Assembly (NCBI RefSeq): GCF_002872255.1
Contig: NZ_NIPR01000006.1
Location: 1-64,000, forward strand
Source of the DNA: Companilactobacillus nuruki
Lineage (GTDB): Bacteria > Bacillota > Bacilli > Lactobacillales > Lactobacillaceae
DNA: 64,000 nt
Direction of reading: 5' to 3'
This document shows positions 1-9,177 of this stretch, piece by piece (within the stretch, counting starts at the first letter, position 1; every line of letters begins with the position of its first letter). The position numbers were made by a program, and so were the translations under genes. Below the pieces are notes generated by a model. That model ran no database searches. It saw nothing but the letters and a program-made list of their open reading frames with translations, and was not told the origin of the DNA.

Positions 1-19
1 AAGATTAATTCCAATAAAT

Positions 20-67
20 AAAAACACGATTAAATTCCTTATTAAGGTTTTTAATCGTGTTTTTATT
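20..67 (-). terminator. Rho-independent terminator after the aldo/keto reductase pair
   Basis: Inverted repeat AACACGATTAAA / TTTAATCGTGTT with A/T tails on both sides, directly behind the stop of the minus-strand reductase. It could also work in the plus direction. Confidence 0.8.
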
Positions 68-73
68 TATTAT

Positions 74-931
74 TTAATCATTCTCATGAACATCAAAAGC
101 TGATAACAGCATCTCTTCAACACCAGGAGCATCCGGATTGTGGGAACCATGTCCTTTATCTAAAGTACGCATTTGATCAATTTCATCATCTGTCAATGAA
201 AAATCAAATATGTTTAAATTACTGGCAATTCTTGCTTTATGAGTTGATTTAGGTAACACAATAATTCCCTCTTGATTTTCAAAACGAAGAATTATTTGAC
301 CAACGTCCTTATTGTACTTATCAGATAATTTTTTGATAATTGGTTCATTAAATAAATCTCTATTTCCTTGTCCTAATGGTCCCCATGCTTCAATCTTAAC
401 ATTGTTCTTATCCAAAACTTTTTTCAATTCTACTTGCTGAAAATATGGGTTAAACTCTACCTGATTAACAGCCGGAATAGTCTTAAAATTGGGAACAAAC
501 TTTCCCCATAATTTAGGTGTCATATTGCTAACACCAATGGATTTAATTTTTCCTTCTTTTTTAGCTTCTTCAAGAGCCCTCCAAGCACCAGCTACGTCAC
601 CATATGGTTGGTGAAGTAAATATAAATCAATATAATCTAATCCCAATTTTTTCAATGATACTTCTAAACCTTTTTTAGCAGCCTCATAACCATAATCCTG
701 TAACCATAACTTACTTGTCACAAAGATTTGGTCGCGTTCGATACCACTATCCTTGATTGCTCGGCCAACCTCTTCTTCATTAAAATAGGCCACTGCGGTA
801 TCAATATGACGATAGCCAGCCTCCAATGCATCTAAAACTGCTTGATAAGTTGATCCATCATTAGGAATTCTAAAAACTCCAAAACCAATTGCAGGTATTT
901 CATTACCATCATTTAATAAAATTTTTTCCAT
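74..931 (-). CDS. Aldo/keto reductase (AKR family), copy 1
   Basis: 285-residue cytosolic NAD(P)H-dependent carbonyl/aldehyde reductase of the AKR5-like group. The family tetrad is visible: Asp and Tyr in DTAVAYFNEEE (about residues 44-54), Lys in VTSKLW (about 72-77) and His in LLHQPYGD (about 105-112). The nucleotide-binding end carries PKSTHKARI. It starts at ATG behind AGAGGT. It lies 5 nt after a second reductase on the same strand and is clearly related to it, so the two are a tandem duplication transcribed together. The physiological substrate cannot be read from sequence; 2,5-diketogluconate- or methylglyoxal-type carbonyls are usual for the group. Confidence 0.92.
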   Translation of the reverse strand: MEKILLNDGNEIPAIGFGVFRIPNDGSTYQAVLDALEAGYRHIDTAVAYFNEEEVGRAIKDSGIERDQIFVTSKLWLQDYGYEAAKKGLEVSLKKLGLDYIDLYLLHQPYGDVAGAWRALEEAKKEGKIKSIGVSNMTPKLWGKFVPNFKTIPAVNQVEFNPYFQQVELKKVLDKNNVKIEAWGPLGQGNRDLFNEPIIKKLSDKYNKDVGQIILRFENQEGIIVLPKSTHKARIASNLNIFDFSLTDDEIDQMRTLDKGHGSHNPDAPGVEEMLLSAFDVHEND

Positions 932-936
932 TATTA

Positions 937-1800
937 TTACCTCTTTCTTAATTGTTCCAAACTAGAACCAAAAATTTGTTCAATTGTAACTGGATCACGA
1001 TGATCAAAAAATTGACTTTCGTTTCTATCCAATGAAGCAATTGATTTCATTTCTGAATCCGATAATTCAAAATCAAAAACATCTATATTTTCTTGCATTC
1101 TTTCTTTATGAACTGATTTAGGAATTACGACAATTCCTCGTTGCAGTAACCATCTTAATATAACTTGACCACTAGTTTTATTATACTTTTGACCAATAGA
1201 AGCAAGTGTCTCATTAGTAAAAATATTATGCTTTCCTTCAGCAAATGGCGCCCATGCTTCAACTGCAATATCTTCACTTTGAGCAAATTCAACTTCTTCT
1301 TTTTGTTGATGCCAAGGATTAACCTCAATCTGATTAATTACTGGTTTGATATCATTTGATAACTCCAAATTTTTTAACTGATCTGCATAAAAGTTTGAAA
1401 CACCAATAGCCCTGATTTTTCCAGCTTCATAGGCTTCTTCCATTGCTCTCCATGCACCTGAAACATCACCGTAAGGTTGATGCATTAAATACAGATCTAA
1501 ATAATCAGTTTTTAAATTTTTTAGGGTTTGATCGATTGCCTTTTGAGCCTTAGGATAATTTGCATCTGAAACCCATAGTTTAGAGGTTACAAACAGATTC
1601 TTCCGATCAATACCACTCTTCTTAATGGCCTTACCAACTGCGGTTTCATTTTGATAAGCGGCCGCTGTATCGAGTAAGCGATAGCCTGAAGCAATTGCAT
1701 CAACCACTGCAGTTTCGCATTGTTGTAAATCTGTTATTTGAAAAACTCCAAAACCTACTTGTGGCATTTCTATGCCATTATTCAATTTAATAGTTTGCAC
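937..1800 (-). CDS. Aldo/keto reductase (AKR family), copy 2
   Basis: 287-residue AKR paralogue of its downstream neighbour. It has the same catalytic tetrad: DTAAAYQNE (Asp, Tyr), VTSKLW (Lys) and LMHQPYGD (His), and PKSVHKERM near the cofactor site. The start is a GTG at 1798-1800, supported by GGGAGGA 9-10 nt upstream. It is first gene of a two-gene unit divergent from a LysR-type regulator (113 nt between starts), so the regulator probably controls it. That regulatory link is inferred from the divergent layout. Confidence 0.92.
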   Translation of the reverse strand: MQTIKLNNGIEMPQVGFGVFQITDLQQCETAVVDAIASGYRLLDTAAAYQNETAVGKAIKKSGIDRKNLFVTSKLWVSDANYPKAQKAIDQTLKNLKTDYLDLYLMHQPYGDVSGAWRAMEEAYEAGKIRAIGVSNFYADQLKNLELSNDIKPVINQIEVNPWHQQKEEVEFAQSEDIAVEAWAPFAEGKHNIFTNETLASIGQKYNKTSGQVILRWLLQRGIVVIPKSVHKERMQENIDVFDFELSDSEMKSIASLDRNESQFFDHRDPVTIEQIFGSSLEQLRKR

Positions 1801-1913
1801 TAATTTTATCCTCCCGCTAATTCATAGATTCATTCTAGAACTTAACTTATAATTTGAAAATTACTAGATAGACATGCTACTATACAAATAACGTATACTA
1901 AGAGGCAAAAAGA

Positions 1914-2774
1914 ATGATTGATAATTACTTATTGCAAGAATTAATTACTTTTGAAAAATATGGAACTCTAGCCGCTACAGCAGAACAATTGTCTGTTACA
2001 CAACCAACAGTAACTCGTGGTATGCAAAAGTTGGAAGACGATTTGGGTGTAAGAATTTTTGATCGAAAACCTAATAAAATTACTCTAACAAAGACTGGTC
2101 AAATTGCTGCAATTGAGGCAAAGAAAGTTCTCCAGCAAAATCAGCTTCTTATCGACAGGGTTCAAAAATATGATTACAACAATAGAATCCTAAAAATAGG
2201 TTCTATTGCCCCCGGTCCTTTAATCGTCTTAAAAAACATTCAATTGGAATCAAATGTCAGAATAATTAATGAATTTATTTCTAACCAAAATATTGATTCA
2301 TATTTACAGAATAACGACTTTTCTATACTCATTACTAATCAAGAAATACAAAACAACACTTTAGAATCATATTTTATTGGATCTGAAAGGTTATCAGTTA
2401 ATTTAGATAAGTTTACCTTCTTAGCAAATAAAGCCTCTGTTAAATTTAAGGACTTGAAAGGTATTAGTTTTATTGTTTTAAGTGAAATTGGAATTTGGAA
2501 GGACATTATTCAAGCACAGATTCCTAATGCCAAATTTCTTTATCAAAATCAAGTTGATGCCTTTACCGAAATTACCAACTATTCTAATTTTCCATACTTC
2601 ACCACTAATTTATCGAAACTGGAACCTGATCGTCATCCTGACCCAAATGATGATCGAGTTCAAATACCCATTAGTGACCACAATGCCAAAATTGATTTCT
2701 ACGCCGTTTATAAAAGGGACAATAGAAGCTTAGTTAATCCCTTAATTAAAAAAATCATTCAAACTTGGATTTAG
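1914..2774 (+). CDS. LysR-family transcriptional regulator
   Basis: 286 residues. The N-terminal winged helix-turn-helix (about residues 1-60) has the LysR pattern TLAATAEQLSVTQPTVTRGM followed by LEDDLGVRIFDR. The remainder is a periplasmic-binding-protein-like effector domain, more diverged than usual. The start ATG follows GAGGC. It is divergent from the reductase pair and 87 nt upstream of another reductase on its own strand, so carbonyl or redox stress is a plausible signal (inference). LysR proteins usually bind T-N11-A sites in such divergent gaps; I could not single out one site. Confidence 0.9.
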   Translation: MIDNYLLQELITFEKYGTLAATAEQLSVTQPTVTRGMQKLEDDLGVRIFDRKPNKITLTKTGQIAAIEAKKVLQQNQLLIDRVQKYDYNNRILKIGSIAPGPLIVLKNIQLESNVRIINEFISNQNIDSYLQNNDFSILITNQEIQNNTLESYFIGSERLSVNLDKFTFLANKASVKFKDLKGISFIVLSEIGIWKDIIQAQIPNAKFLYQNQVDAFTEITNYSNFPYFTTNLSKLEPDRHPDPNDDRVQIPISDHNAKIDFYAVYKRDNRSLVNPLIKKIIQTWI

Positions 2775-2861
2775 GTCATCTTATTTCTCCAAAGTACTCT
2801 AGCGGCTATATAATTGATTATGCAATCACTTACAAAAAAATTTCGAAAGTGAGGCATAAAA

Positions 2862-3707
2862 TTGAAATATCTTACCTTTAATCATCAGAATACATCTACC
2901 ATTGGTATAGGAACCTGGCATATCGGTGAGGGAAACCATGAAAAAACTAATGCAGAAATTCAAGCAATGCGTTACGGACTAGATCATGGGATTAATATCA
3001 TTGATACTGCTGAAATGTATGGTGAGGGTTTGTCAGAACGACTTGTAGGACAGATTATTAAAAATTATCATCGTCAGGATTTACAATTAATCTCCAAGTT
3101 TTATCCATTTCATGCTACGCCTAAGTTAATTGAGGAAAGCTTAAAAGCCAGTCTCAAGAGACTTCAAACTGATTATTTAGATCTATACCTACTACATTGG
3201 CGGGGTAATACACCACTTGCCCAAACTGTTTTCGGTCTGGAAAAAATGGTCCAAGCAGGATTAATAAAAAATTGGGGTGTTTCTAATTTTGATTTGAGCG
3301 ATCTTAAAGAATTATCTGAAATTACCAATGGTAATAATTGTCGCGTAAATGAAGATCTTTATAATATAGGTAGTCGTGGAATCGAATATTCCATTTTACC
3401 TTGGCAAAAAAGTCATCACATGTCTTTTATTGGTTATTCTCCATTTGGATCAGATGGTAGTGAATATTTAAAAATTGATCCTATTTTAATAAAAATGTCA
3501 CAACAAAAACATATCACTGTTCATCAACTTCTTTTAGCATGGGTTATTCGGAACCTCGATATTTTGAGTATACCCAAAACTAGTTCTATTGAGCATATGA
3601 AGGCAAATCTTGAAGCACTTGAGATTAATTTTACAAGTGATGAATTGGATTTACTTGATCAAATTTATCCTGCACCTAAACATGAAATTCAATTAGATAC
3701 TATTTAA
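2862..3707 (+). CDS. Aldo/keto reductase (AKR family), copy 3
   Basis: 281 residues, TTG start at 2862 behind GTGAGG. The AKR tetrad is present: DTAEMYGEG (Asp, Tyr, about residues 49-57), LISKFYPF (Lys) and LLHWRG (His). It is more distant from the two reductases at 74-1800 than they are from each other. A strong terminator follows. Being downstream of the LysR gene on the same strand, it may share its mRNA or regulation. Substrate unknown. Confidence 0.88.
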   Translation: MKYLTFNHQNTSTIGIGTWHIGEGNHEKTNAEIQAMRYGLDHGINIIDTAEMYGEGLSERLVGQIIKNYHRQDLQLISKFYPFHATPKLIEESLKASLKRLQTDYLDLYLLHWRGNTPLAQTVFGLEKMVQAGLIKNWGVSNFDLSDLKELSEITNGNNCRVNEDLYNIGSRGIEYSILPWQKSHHMSFIGYSPFGSDGSEYLKIDPILIKMSQQKHITVHQLLLAWVIRNLDILSIPKTSSIEHMKANLEALEINFTSDELDLLDQIYPAPKHEIQLDTI

Positions 3708-3743
3708 TAAAATAAACCTAGAAATATTCTATTTTTAAATAAA

Positions 3744-3793
3744 GAACCCGATTTAATAACTATTTGTAATGGTTATTAAATCGGGCTTTTTGT
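3744..3793 (+). terminator. Rho-independent terminator
   Basis: Perfect 14-bp stem CCCGATTTAATAAC / GTTATTAAATCGGG followed by CTTTTTG, 37 nt after the reductase stop. Confidence 0.9.
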
Positions 3794-3840
3794 TGAAATA
3801 ATTTAACTTATATATTCCATTCTGACTATTTCAAACATTC

Positions 3841-3884
3841 AAACAAAAAAGCCCGATAAAAGTTTCACAACTTATATCGAACTA
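3841..3884 (-). terminator. Rho-independent terminator of the adhesin gene
   Basis: On the minus strand CGATATAAGTT, loop GTGA, then AACTTTTATCG-GGC followed by TTTTTTG. One mismatch in the stem. Confidence 0.75.
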
Positions 3885-3892
3885 ATTAAATT

Positions 3893-6205
3893 CTATGAAT
3901 GTTTATGATTGATTTCAAAGCCTGCAATTCCAATTAACATTGTAAATCCAACAATTGATGCCAATAGATTTTCTTTATTTCCAGTCTGTGGGAACGTCTT
4001 TCCATTATATCCATTAGCTGCATATGGGTTGGTTGCAAACGTAGATAATGATGGATAAGAACTTACCCCGTGGTTGGCACTTGTATTGCCTGTAACTTCA
4101 GGTAATTCAGGTACAACTGGTTTCAAAGATTGTCCTGGTTTATTAGGTGATCCGGGATTAGTTGGAAAAACTGGTGTCTCCGGTTCACTTGGTTTTACCG
4201 GTGGATTTGGCTTCACTGGTTTTTCGGGTTCACTTGGTTCTCCTGGTTTTACCGGTGGATTTGGTTTCACTGGTTTTTCAGGTTCACTTGGTTCTCCTGG
4301 CTTTACCGGTGGATTTGGTTTCACTGGCTTTTCAGGTTCACTTGGTTCTCCTGGTTCTACCGGTGGATTTGGTTTCACTGGCTTTTCAGGTTCGCTTGGT
4401 TCGCCTGGTTGACTAGGTTCAGTAACTTTTTCATTTGTAGCTGTCAAAACTGTTACATCATTTGGCAAAACTGTAAAATGAATTGGTGTACTATTCAATT
4501 CATATCCTTCTGGTGCTTGAACTTCTACCAATGTATATTTTCCAGGAGTTAATTCATCAAAGAAAATCTTACCATCTTTATCAGTCGTTAGGGTCTTTGC
4601 AACGACATTTCCATTTTCAAATCTTAACTCATAAACTGCTCCTGGAAGCCCAACTTTAGAAGATTTATCTGTCTTAGTTAGCTTAAATCCACCAGTTGAT
4701 TCACCACTATCTGGTTTAGATACATCTAATTTAGTAAGTTGGATAGCTTCGGTTTGATCTTTTGTAATTGTAAATTCAATCGGTGTGGTATCTAACTCAT
4801 AACCTTCTGGTGCTTGAACTTCAACAAACGAATACTTTCCAGGTTGGAGTCCTGAAACCTCAAGTTTACCAGTTTCATCAGTATATAGATTTTCTTTAAC
4901 CACATTACCTGATTCATCCAGTAATTTGAATTCAGCACCGGCCAACCCTTCATAAGTGGTTTCATCCAATTTCGATAGAACAACTCCTCCAGTTATTGGC
5001 TGATCTGTTTGACTCAATTCAATCGGTGCTGTTTCTTTGCCTGTTACTGTAAAGTGAATTGGTTCTTTATTTAATTCATAGCCTTCCGGAGCTTCAATTT
5101 CTACTAATGTATAGTCGCCCTTAGGAATATTGTACAAATTAATCTGTCCATTTGCATTTGTTGTTAGATGCTCTCTAACTACTTTACCTTCTGAATCAAG
5201 CAAATTATATCCAGCATTTGCTAATAGTGCTCCAGTTGTAGCATCCTTCTTAACAAGAGTAATACTAGAACTAGGGACTGTGCCGCCTCCTGTTCCAGAA
5301 CCTCCCCAAGTTACATCGGCACTAGAATTACCTTGAGCTTGATCTGATGTCAAAGTTGCATCATTTGTCCAAATATTCCCACCATTGGGATTAACTGTGG
5401 GTTTAACCCTAAAGGTCATATTTACCGCTTTATCAACATTACCAAAGTCAAAGCTAATTTTGTTACCTTCGACTGTAACTTTAGGTGTTAACACTTTCCC
5501 ATCAGGTAAGAAAAATCCACCCATACTAATATTTCCTGTTTGTGCATAGACACTAGAATCTACATATTCTTGATCAGGTCCTAAAGTATCAGTAATAACA
5601 ACATTTGTCAGGTTTTCACCATTCGGATTAAAGATGATGTTCCAGATGATGTTCTTCAACATCCCATTCTCATCGTAATCATAAACCCAACCTGCCTTAC
5701 TGATATTCCAATCATAATGGTTGGGATTCTTAGCACCATTTACAGTATAATAAAGCGACCCGTGTCTACCCTCTCCATTATAATTCTCGCTAAAGGTAAT
5801 CGTTCCTGTCGTCTGATTAGCGCCAATAGAAAAGCTACCAATGACTTCTCCCTGTTCATTATAAACTGGAATATTAGTCAACCCATTAACGACTTTAACG
5901 CCACTTGGAACCTCAAACGTGGCTGTATCGCCGGGGGCTATTTGTACGCCATCAGCAATAGTCCAGTTATAATTTACTGTATAGTAATTGGTAGTAATCG
6001 CATCACTGCCGCTGACTACATTGCCGTTTTTATCTTTGATTACCGCACTACCGGCATCCAATCCAGAAACTTCCAATGCAGTTCGTTGTTGGGGAGCTGC
6101 AACTTGCGCGGCTGAAACGACTTTGAAACTTAAAAACATCCACGAAATAATAGCAATCATAATCGCTATGAATGTTATTAAAAGGGGTTTTTTATTAACT
6201 TTCAT
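3893..6205 (-). CDS. Sortase-anchored CnaB-repeat surface adhesin
   Basis: 770 residues. Order: signal peptide (about 1-32, hydrophobic LITFIAIMIAIISWMFLSF); two Ig-like adhesin modules resembling the N-terminal collagen/fibrinogen-binding region of MSCRAMM proteins (about 40-300); three CnaB/SpaA repeats (about 313-400, 405-490, 505-590), each with an early Lys strand and a closing VE(I/V)xAPEGYEL motif, expected to form isopeptide bonds; a Pro/Glu-rich stalk with about four 18-residue GEPSEPEKPVKPNPPVKP repeats; and a cell-wall sorting signal at about 738-770: FPQTG, hydrophobic helix, KHS tail. The motif starts with Phe instead of the usual Leu. Start ATG follows GGGAGAT. Single-gene unit with its own terminator. 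Likely binds extracellular matrix, mucus or other surface ligands; the ligand is unknown. Confidence 0.9.
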   Translation of the reverse strand: MKVNKKPLLITFIAIMIAIISWMFLSFKVVSAAQVAAPQQRTALEVSGLDAGSAVIKDKNGNVVSGSDAITTNYYTVNYNWTIADGVQIAPGDTATFEVPSGVKVVNGLTNIPVYNEQGEVIGSFSIGANQTTGTITFSENYNGEGRHGSLYYTVNGAKNPNHYDWNISKAGWVYDYDENGMLKNIIWNIIFNPNGENLTNVVITDTLGPDQEYVDSSVYAQTGNISMGGFFLPDGKVLTPKVTVEGNKISFDFGNVDKAVNMTFRVKPTVNPNGGNIWTNDATLTSDQAQGNSSADVTWGGSGTGGGTVPSSSITLVKKDATTGALLANAGYNLLDSEGKVVREHLTTNANGQINLYNIPKGDYTLVEIEAPEGYELNKEPIHFTVTGKETAPIELSQTDQPITGGVVLSKLDETTYEGLAGAEFKLLDESGNVVKENLYTDETGKLEVSGLQPGKYSFVEVQAPEGYELDTTPIEFTITKDQTEAIQLTKLDVSKPDSGESTGGFKLTKTDKSSKVGLPGAVYELRFENGNVVAKTLTTDKDGKIFFDELTPGKYTLVEVQAPEGYELNSTPIHFTVLPNDVTVLTATNEKVTEPSQPGEPSEPEKPVKPNPPVEPGEPSEPEKPVKPNPPVKPGEPSEPEKPVKPNPPVKPGEPSEPEKPVKPNPPVKPSEPETPVFPTNPGSPNKPGQSLKPVVPELPEVTGNTSANHGVSSYPSLSTFATNPYAANGYNGKTFPQTGNKENLLASIVGFTMLIGIAGFEINHKHS
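4191..4409. repeat. 54-bp tandem repeats encoding the adhesin stalk
   Basis: About four copies of a 54-bp unit beginning at 4191, 4245, 4299 and 4353. They are nearly identical with a few third-position changes and encode the Pro-rich stalk on the minus strand. Copy number is likely to vary between strains by slippage or recombination. Confidence 0.9.
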
Positions 6206-6410
6206 GGTCGTATCTCCCTTTTAACTATTTGATCTCCATAAAAAAGTTAAGTTCAGCTTTATTCTTCGATCAAATAATATTATATGCACCATTCATTTAA
6301 GTACAAATAAATAGACCATATATTCCTTAATAATGACAATACGACTACTTCAATAAAATATAGGACTCCCCACTTAAAGTAACTAGCGACATTTTCTATC
6401 ATTCCTAATT

Positions 6411-7124
6411 TTAAGTTCTATCAATAAAATCTTTAAATAAAGCCAATTGTTTAGAATCATCTTCCCACATATTTTCAGGATGCCATTGTACCGCTTGAAC
6501 TGATGCATCATCGCTTTCAATAGCCTCGATCACACCATCTGATGCTTTTGCAACAATCCTCAAATCGCTTGGAACACTCTTAATAGCCTGATGATGTCGG
6601 GAATTAACAAAAACATTATCACCAATCGATTTGAATAACGCCGAATTATGTATTACAGAAACAAAATGTGTAGGTTGATTTCCAGGAGCTTCTTGATTAT
6701 GTTTCAAAACTTTACCTGGATATTGAGCTTTTAAATCTTGATAAAGACTACCGCCTAGAGCTACATCAATTATTTGAGCTCCACGACAAATTCCTAGAAT
6801 TGGAATATGCTTTGCAACTGCGGTTCTAACTAATGCAATCTCGAAGATATCACGACTACGATTAGTTATTCCTAATTCAGGGATAGGTTCCTCACCCATA
6901 AAATTTGGATCGACATCTGGACCACCCGGAACAATAATGCCATCTAATCTTTCTAATAATCCATTTACAGATTCTTTAGGCACATTAGGTAAGCCTACCG
7001 GAATTCCTCCCGCAAAAATCACCCCATCAATTGTAGAATGTGGTATAAAATTCATCAATCTTTGATTAATAATAGACGTTGCGCCCAAATATACATCCGA
7101 ACTAATCCCAATCAATTTGCTCAT
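6411..7124 (-). CDS. Class I glutamine amidotransferase-like hydrolase (peptidase C26, PuuD-like)
   Basis: 237 residues. C26-family triad: nucleophile Cys in LGICRGAQ, and His in QAVQWHPE near the C-terminus with Glu two residues on. IVPGGPDVDP is the family loop. Members hydrolyse gamma-glutamyl bonds, such as gamma-glutamyl-GABA. I placed the start at the ATG at 7124 because AAAGGAGAT precedes it by 7 nt; an in-frame ATG 18 nt upstream lacks a ribosome site. It appears monocistronic. Substrate unknown. Confidence 0.88.
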   Translation of the reverse strand: MSKLIGISSDVYLGATSIINQRLMNFIPHSTIDGVIFAGGIPVGLPNVPKESVNGLLERLDGIIVPGGPDVDPNFMGEEPIPELGITNRSRDIFEIALVRTAVAKHIPILGICRGAQIIDVALGGSLYQDLKAQYPGKVLKHNQEAPGNQPTHFVSVIHNSALFKSIGDNVFVNSRHHQAIKSVPSDLRIVAKASDGVIEAIESDDASVQAVQWHPENMWEDDSKQLALFKDFIDRT

Positions 7125-7269
7125 AAGCTTATCTCCTTTCATTTCTCACTTTAATTTTTAGATTATCACTCTGTTTTAATCTGTCAAATATTTTATTAAT
7201 AATATTAAATAAAAACTAATAAAAGTCTATATAAACATATAACATCTTCTAATAATTTAATTATTCCAA

Positions 7270-7321
7270 TAAAAAAAGATATAATTTTCAAATAAACATT
7301 CTTTTTGAAAATTATATCTTA
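7270..7321 (-). terminator. Rho-independent terminator of the second antiterminator gene
   Basis: Long perfect stem GATATAATTTTCAAA / TTTGAAAATTATATC on the minus strand followed by TTTTTTTA, 10 nt past the stop at 7331. Confidence 0.85.
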
Positions 7322-7330
7322 AAATTATTC

Positions 7331-8188
7331 TCATTTATTTTGATTCAAACCATCTTCCTGTGTAATCCGTTGAATATGAATTATAAAATACAATAATTCT
7401 TTACTACTTAATTTTACTCCCATGACATTTTCAATCTTATTAACAATTTGTTTCGCAACATAGGCGGTTCCAGGATAAGTTTTTTCCATGTCTAATTCAA
7501 TCTTCTTATCAAACCCGGTATCTTGAGAAATATTATTCAGCCTTTGCGATAGATACTGTAAATGAATCATAAATCTATCGTAATAATTACTATTACTTTT
7601 GGTTCGAAAAATATTATTACGTATCAAGACTGATTGAATCAATTTATTAAAATCAACTTTATCATCAACTCGGTATTTTGAAACTTGATTACTTTTAGCA
7701 TTGATAAAATGAAGTGCCAAATTTTTTATCTCTGTTTCCGGTAAAGAAATCTGTAAATTATAATTTATAATATTTAATCCTTTACTGGCAATCAAATATT
7801 CATCCAGATATTGATTACTCATATCAGGAATCTGACTGGAATGGTACTTGCCGGCTTGAAAATTCTTATATGCACCAAAGATATGATCGCTCAAAGTAAT
7901 ATAAATATAATCAAGCAGTTGATAATTAAACATTTTTTTCGCATAATCAACTATCTCATACGTAGTAGTAACAATATCAATTGGAATATTCTTAATTAAG
8001 AAATAAAGATTTTTCTGTGAATCCACTGTATCAAGATAAAAGATTTTTTCAATTCTTTGGCTATTTAAATAAGAATTTTTCGACTTATTATATGCAATTC
8101 CCTTACCTTTAACTATTGCTCGCTGTCCATCTCCCAAATCAATGACGGCTGTATTATTATTAAAAACCTCTTTTATAACTAATTGCAT
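7331..8188 (-). CDS. BglG/LicT/LacT-family transcriptional antiterminator, copy 2
   Basis: 285 residues. N-terminal CAT RNA-binding domain (about 1-55, with NNNTAVIDLGDGQRAIVKGKGI) followed by two PRD domains. PRD1 carries SDHIFGAY and LALHFINA, and PRD2 carries FMIHLQYLSQRL and YFIIHIQRIT; these contain the His residues phosphorylated by HPr/PTS proteins in the family. Proteins of this family bind RAT hairpins and block terminators. Start ATG follows GAGGAGG. It lies 33 nt after a HAD phosphatase gene and is a paralogue of the LacT gene at 12731-13585. No PTS gene is directly next to it and it has no RAT of its own, so it may act on the RAT at 15402-15429 or 13689-13716 (inference). Confidence 0.92.
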   Translation of the reverse strand: MQLVIKEVFNNNTAVIDLGDGQRAIVKGKGIAYNKSKNSYLNSQRIEKIFYLDTVDSQKNLYFLIKNIPIDIVTTTYEIVDYAKKMFNYQLLDYIYITLSDHIFGAYKNFQAGKYHSSQIPDMSNQYLDEYLIASKGLNIINYNLQISLPETEIKNLALHFINAKSNQVSKYRVDDKVDFNKLIQSVLIRNNIFRTKSNSNYYDRFMIHLQYLSQRLNNISQDTGFDKKIELDMEKTYPGTAYVAKQIVNKIENVMGVKLSSKELLYFIIHIQRITQEDGLNQNK

Positions 8189-8221
8189 AATTCCTCCTCA
8201 TGTAATTAATTATAAAGTAGT

Positions 8222-9037
8222 TTAATTCAATGCAAATTTCTCAATCGCCATACCAACACCACTATGATTATTATCAGCTGTAACAAAATCACTAACATCT
8301 TTTACATCTGGCATCGCATTATCCATGGCAATACCTTTTCCAACTATTTTTAGCATTGGTATATCATTATCACGATCACCCATAGCCATGCAGTCTTTTA
8401 AGTCGATATTTAAAATATTAGTTAATTTTATTAAAGCCTGTCCTTTATTGACATCTTTTGGAAAAATCTCTAAAAACCCAACACCTGTTCGAACGACAAA
8501 ATAATCCTTATCAAAACGCTCATGTACCATTTCTGAGATACCATCTAGTTTCTCTTTATTACCATTAATAATTGCTTTGGCTATTTGAAAATTACTTGGC
8601 AAATCAGCTGGTTCTTTAAAGTAGAGTCCATTGGCATTTTCATATGCTTGCATAATCGTATATTTATCAATCCATTCACGATTACTTGTAAAGGTTCGAC
8701 CAAGATTATCAACTACGTTGTATTGTAATTTATTCTCATGAACAAATTGAACAAATTCCCGATAGAATTCATTACTCATCATTTTTTGAAATACGATTTT
8801 CCCTTCCATATCTTCTATAATGGCTCCACCATTTGTAATTATGTACTGATCCGAACCTTTAATATCAAGGTCATTTGCATACTGCATAACGGCGTTATGC
8901 GTTCTTCCTGAGCAAAGCACAATTTTGATTCCTTGATTTATCGCCTTCTTAATTGCAATCTTGTTTTGATCAGAGATCGATTTCTGAGTCGTTAATAATG
9001 TGTCATCCATATCTAGAGCTATTAATTTATAAGTCAT
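8222..9037 (-). CDS. Cof-type HAD-IIB phosphatase, copy 1
   Basis: 271 residues. HAD motif I is LDMDDTLLT with nucleophile Asp9 and Asp11. Motif II is CSGRT (about 44-48), and motif IV is MGDRDNDIPML near the C-terminus. The Cof/YidA cap type dephosphorylates sugar phosphates and other small phosphates. I chose the ATG at 9037 because CGGAGGA precedes it; the open frame extends 40 codons further but that part has no ribosome site and covers the lacG terminator. Position between lacG and the second antiterminator suggests a sugar-phosphate detoxifying role (inference). Confidence 0.9.
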   Translation of the reverse strand: MTYKLIALDMDDTLLTTQKSISDQNKIAIKKAINQGIKIVLCSGRTHNAVMQYANDLDIKGSDQYIITNGGAIIEDMEGKIVFQKMMSNEFYREFVQFVHENKLQYNVVDNLGRTFTSNREWIDKYTIMQAYENANGLYFKEPADLPSNFQIAKAIINGNKEKLDGISEMVHERFDKDYFVVRTGVGFLEIFPKDVNKGQALIKLTNILNIDLKDCMAMGDRDNDIPMLKIVGKGIAMDNAMPDVKDVSDFVTADNNHSGVGMAIEKFALN

Positions 9038-9130
9038 AATTTTCCTCCGTTTAGTATTATTGTAATATTCTTTCAAAAAAAAGAGAGCAAAAGAACTAAA
9101 AACATAGTCTAAATTTGCACTATAAATACA

Positions 9131-9164
9131 AAAAAACATGTTCAGCAAACTGAACATGTTTTTT
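9131..9164 (-). terminator. Rho-independent terminator of the lac operon
   Basis: Perfect stem AACATGTTCAG / CTGAACATGTT with a 4-nt loop and T tracts on both sides, just after the lacG stop at 9178. Partial readthrough could feed the HAD and antiterminator genes. Confidence 0.88.
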
Positions 9165-9177
9165 CCACTCTCTTTAA

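Noticed and set aside
4074-4416. Two plus-strand open frames rich in Gly, Leu and Val opposite the adhesin stalk repeats
   Set aside because: They are antisense shadows of the 54-bp Pro-rich repeats and have no ribosome site.
3893-6205. CRISPR-like array in the 54-bp repeats
   Set aside because: The repeats are contiguous, in frame and encode a Pro-rich protein stalk without spacers.
8222-9157. Longer N-terminus for the first HAD phosphatase (311 residues)
   Set aside because: The extra 40 codons cover the lac terminator, lack a ribosome site and do not match the family; ATG 9037 has CGGAGGA.
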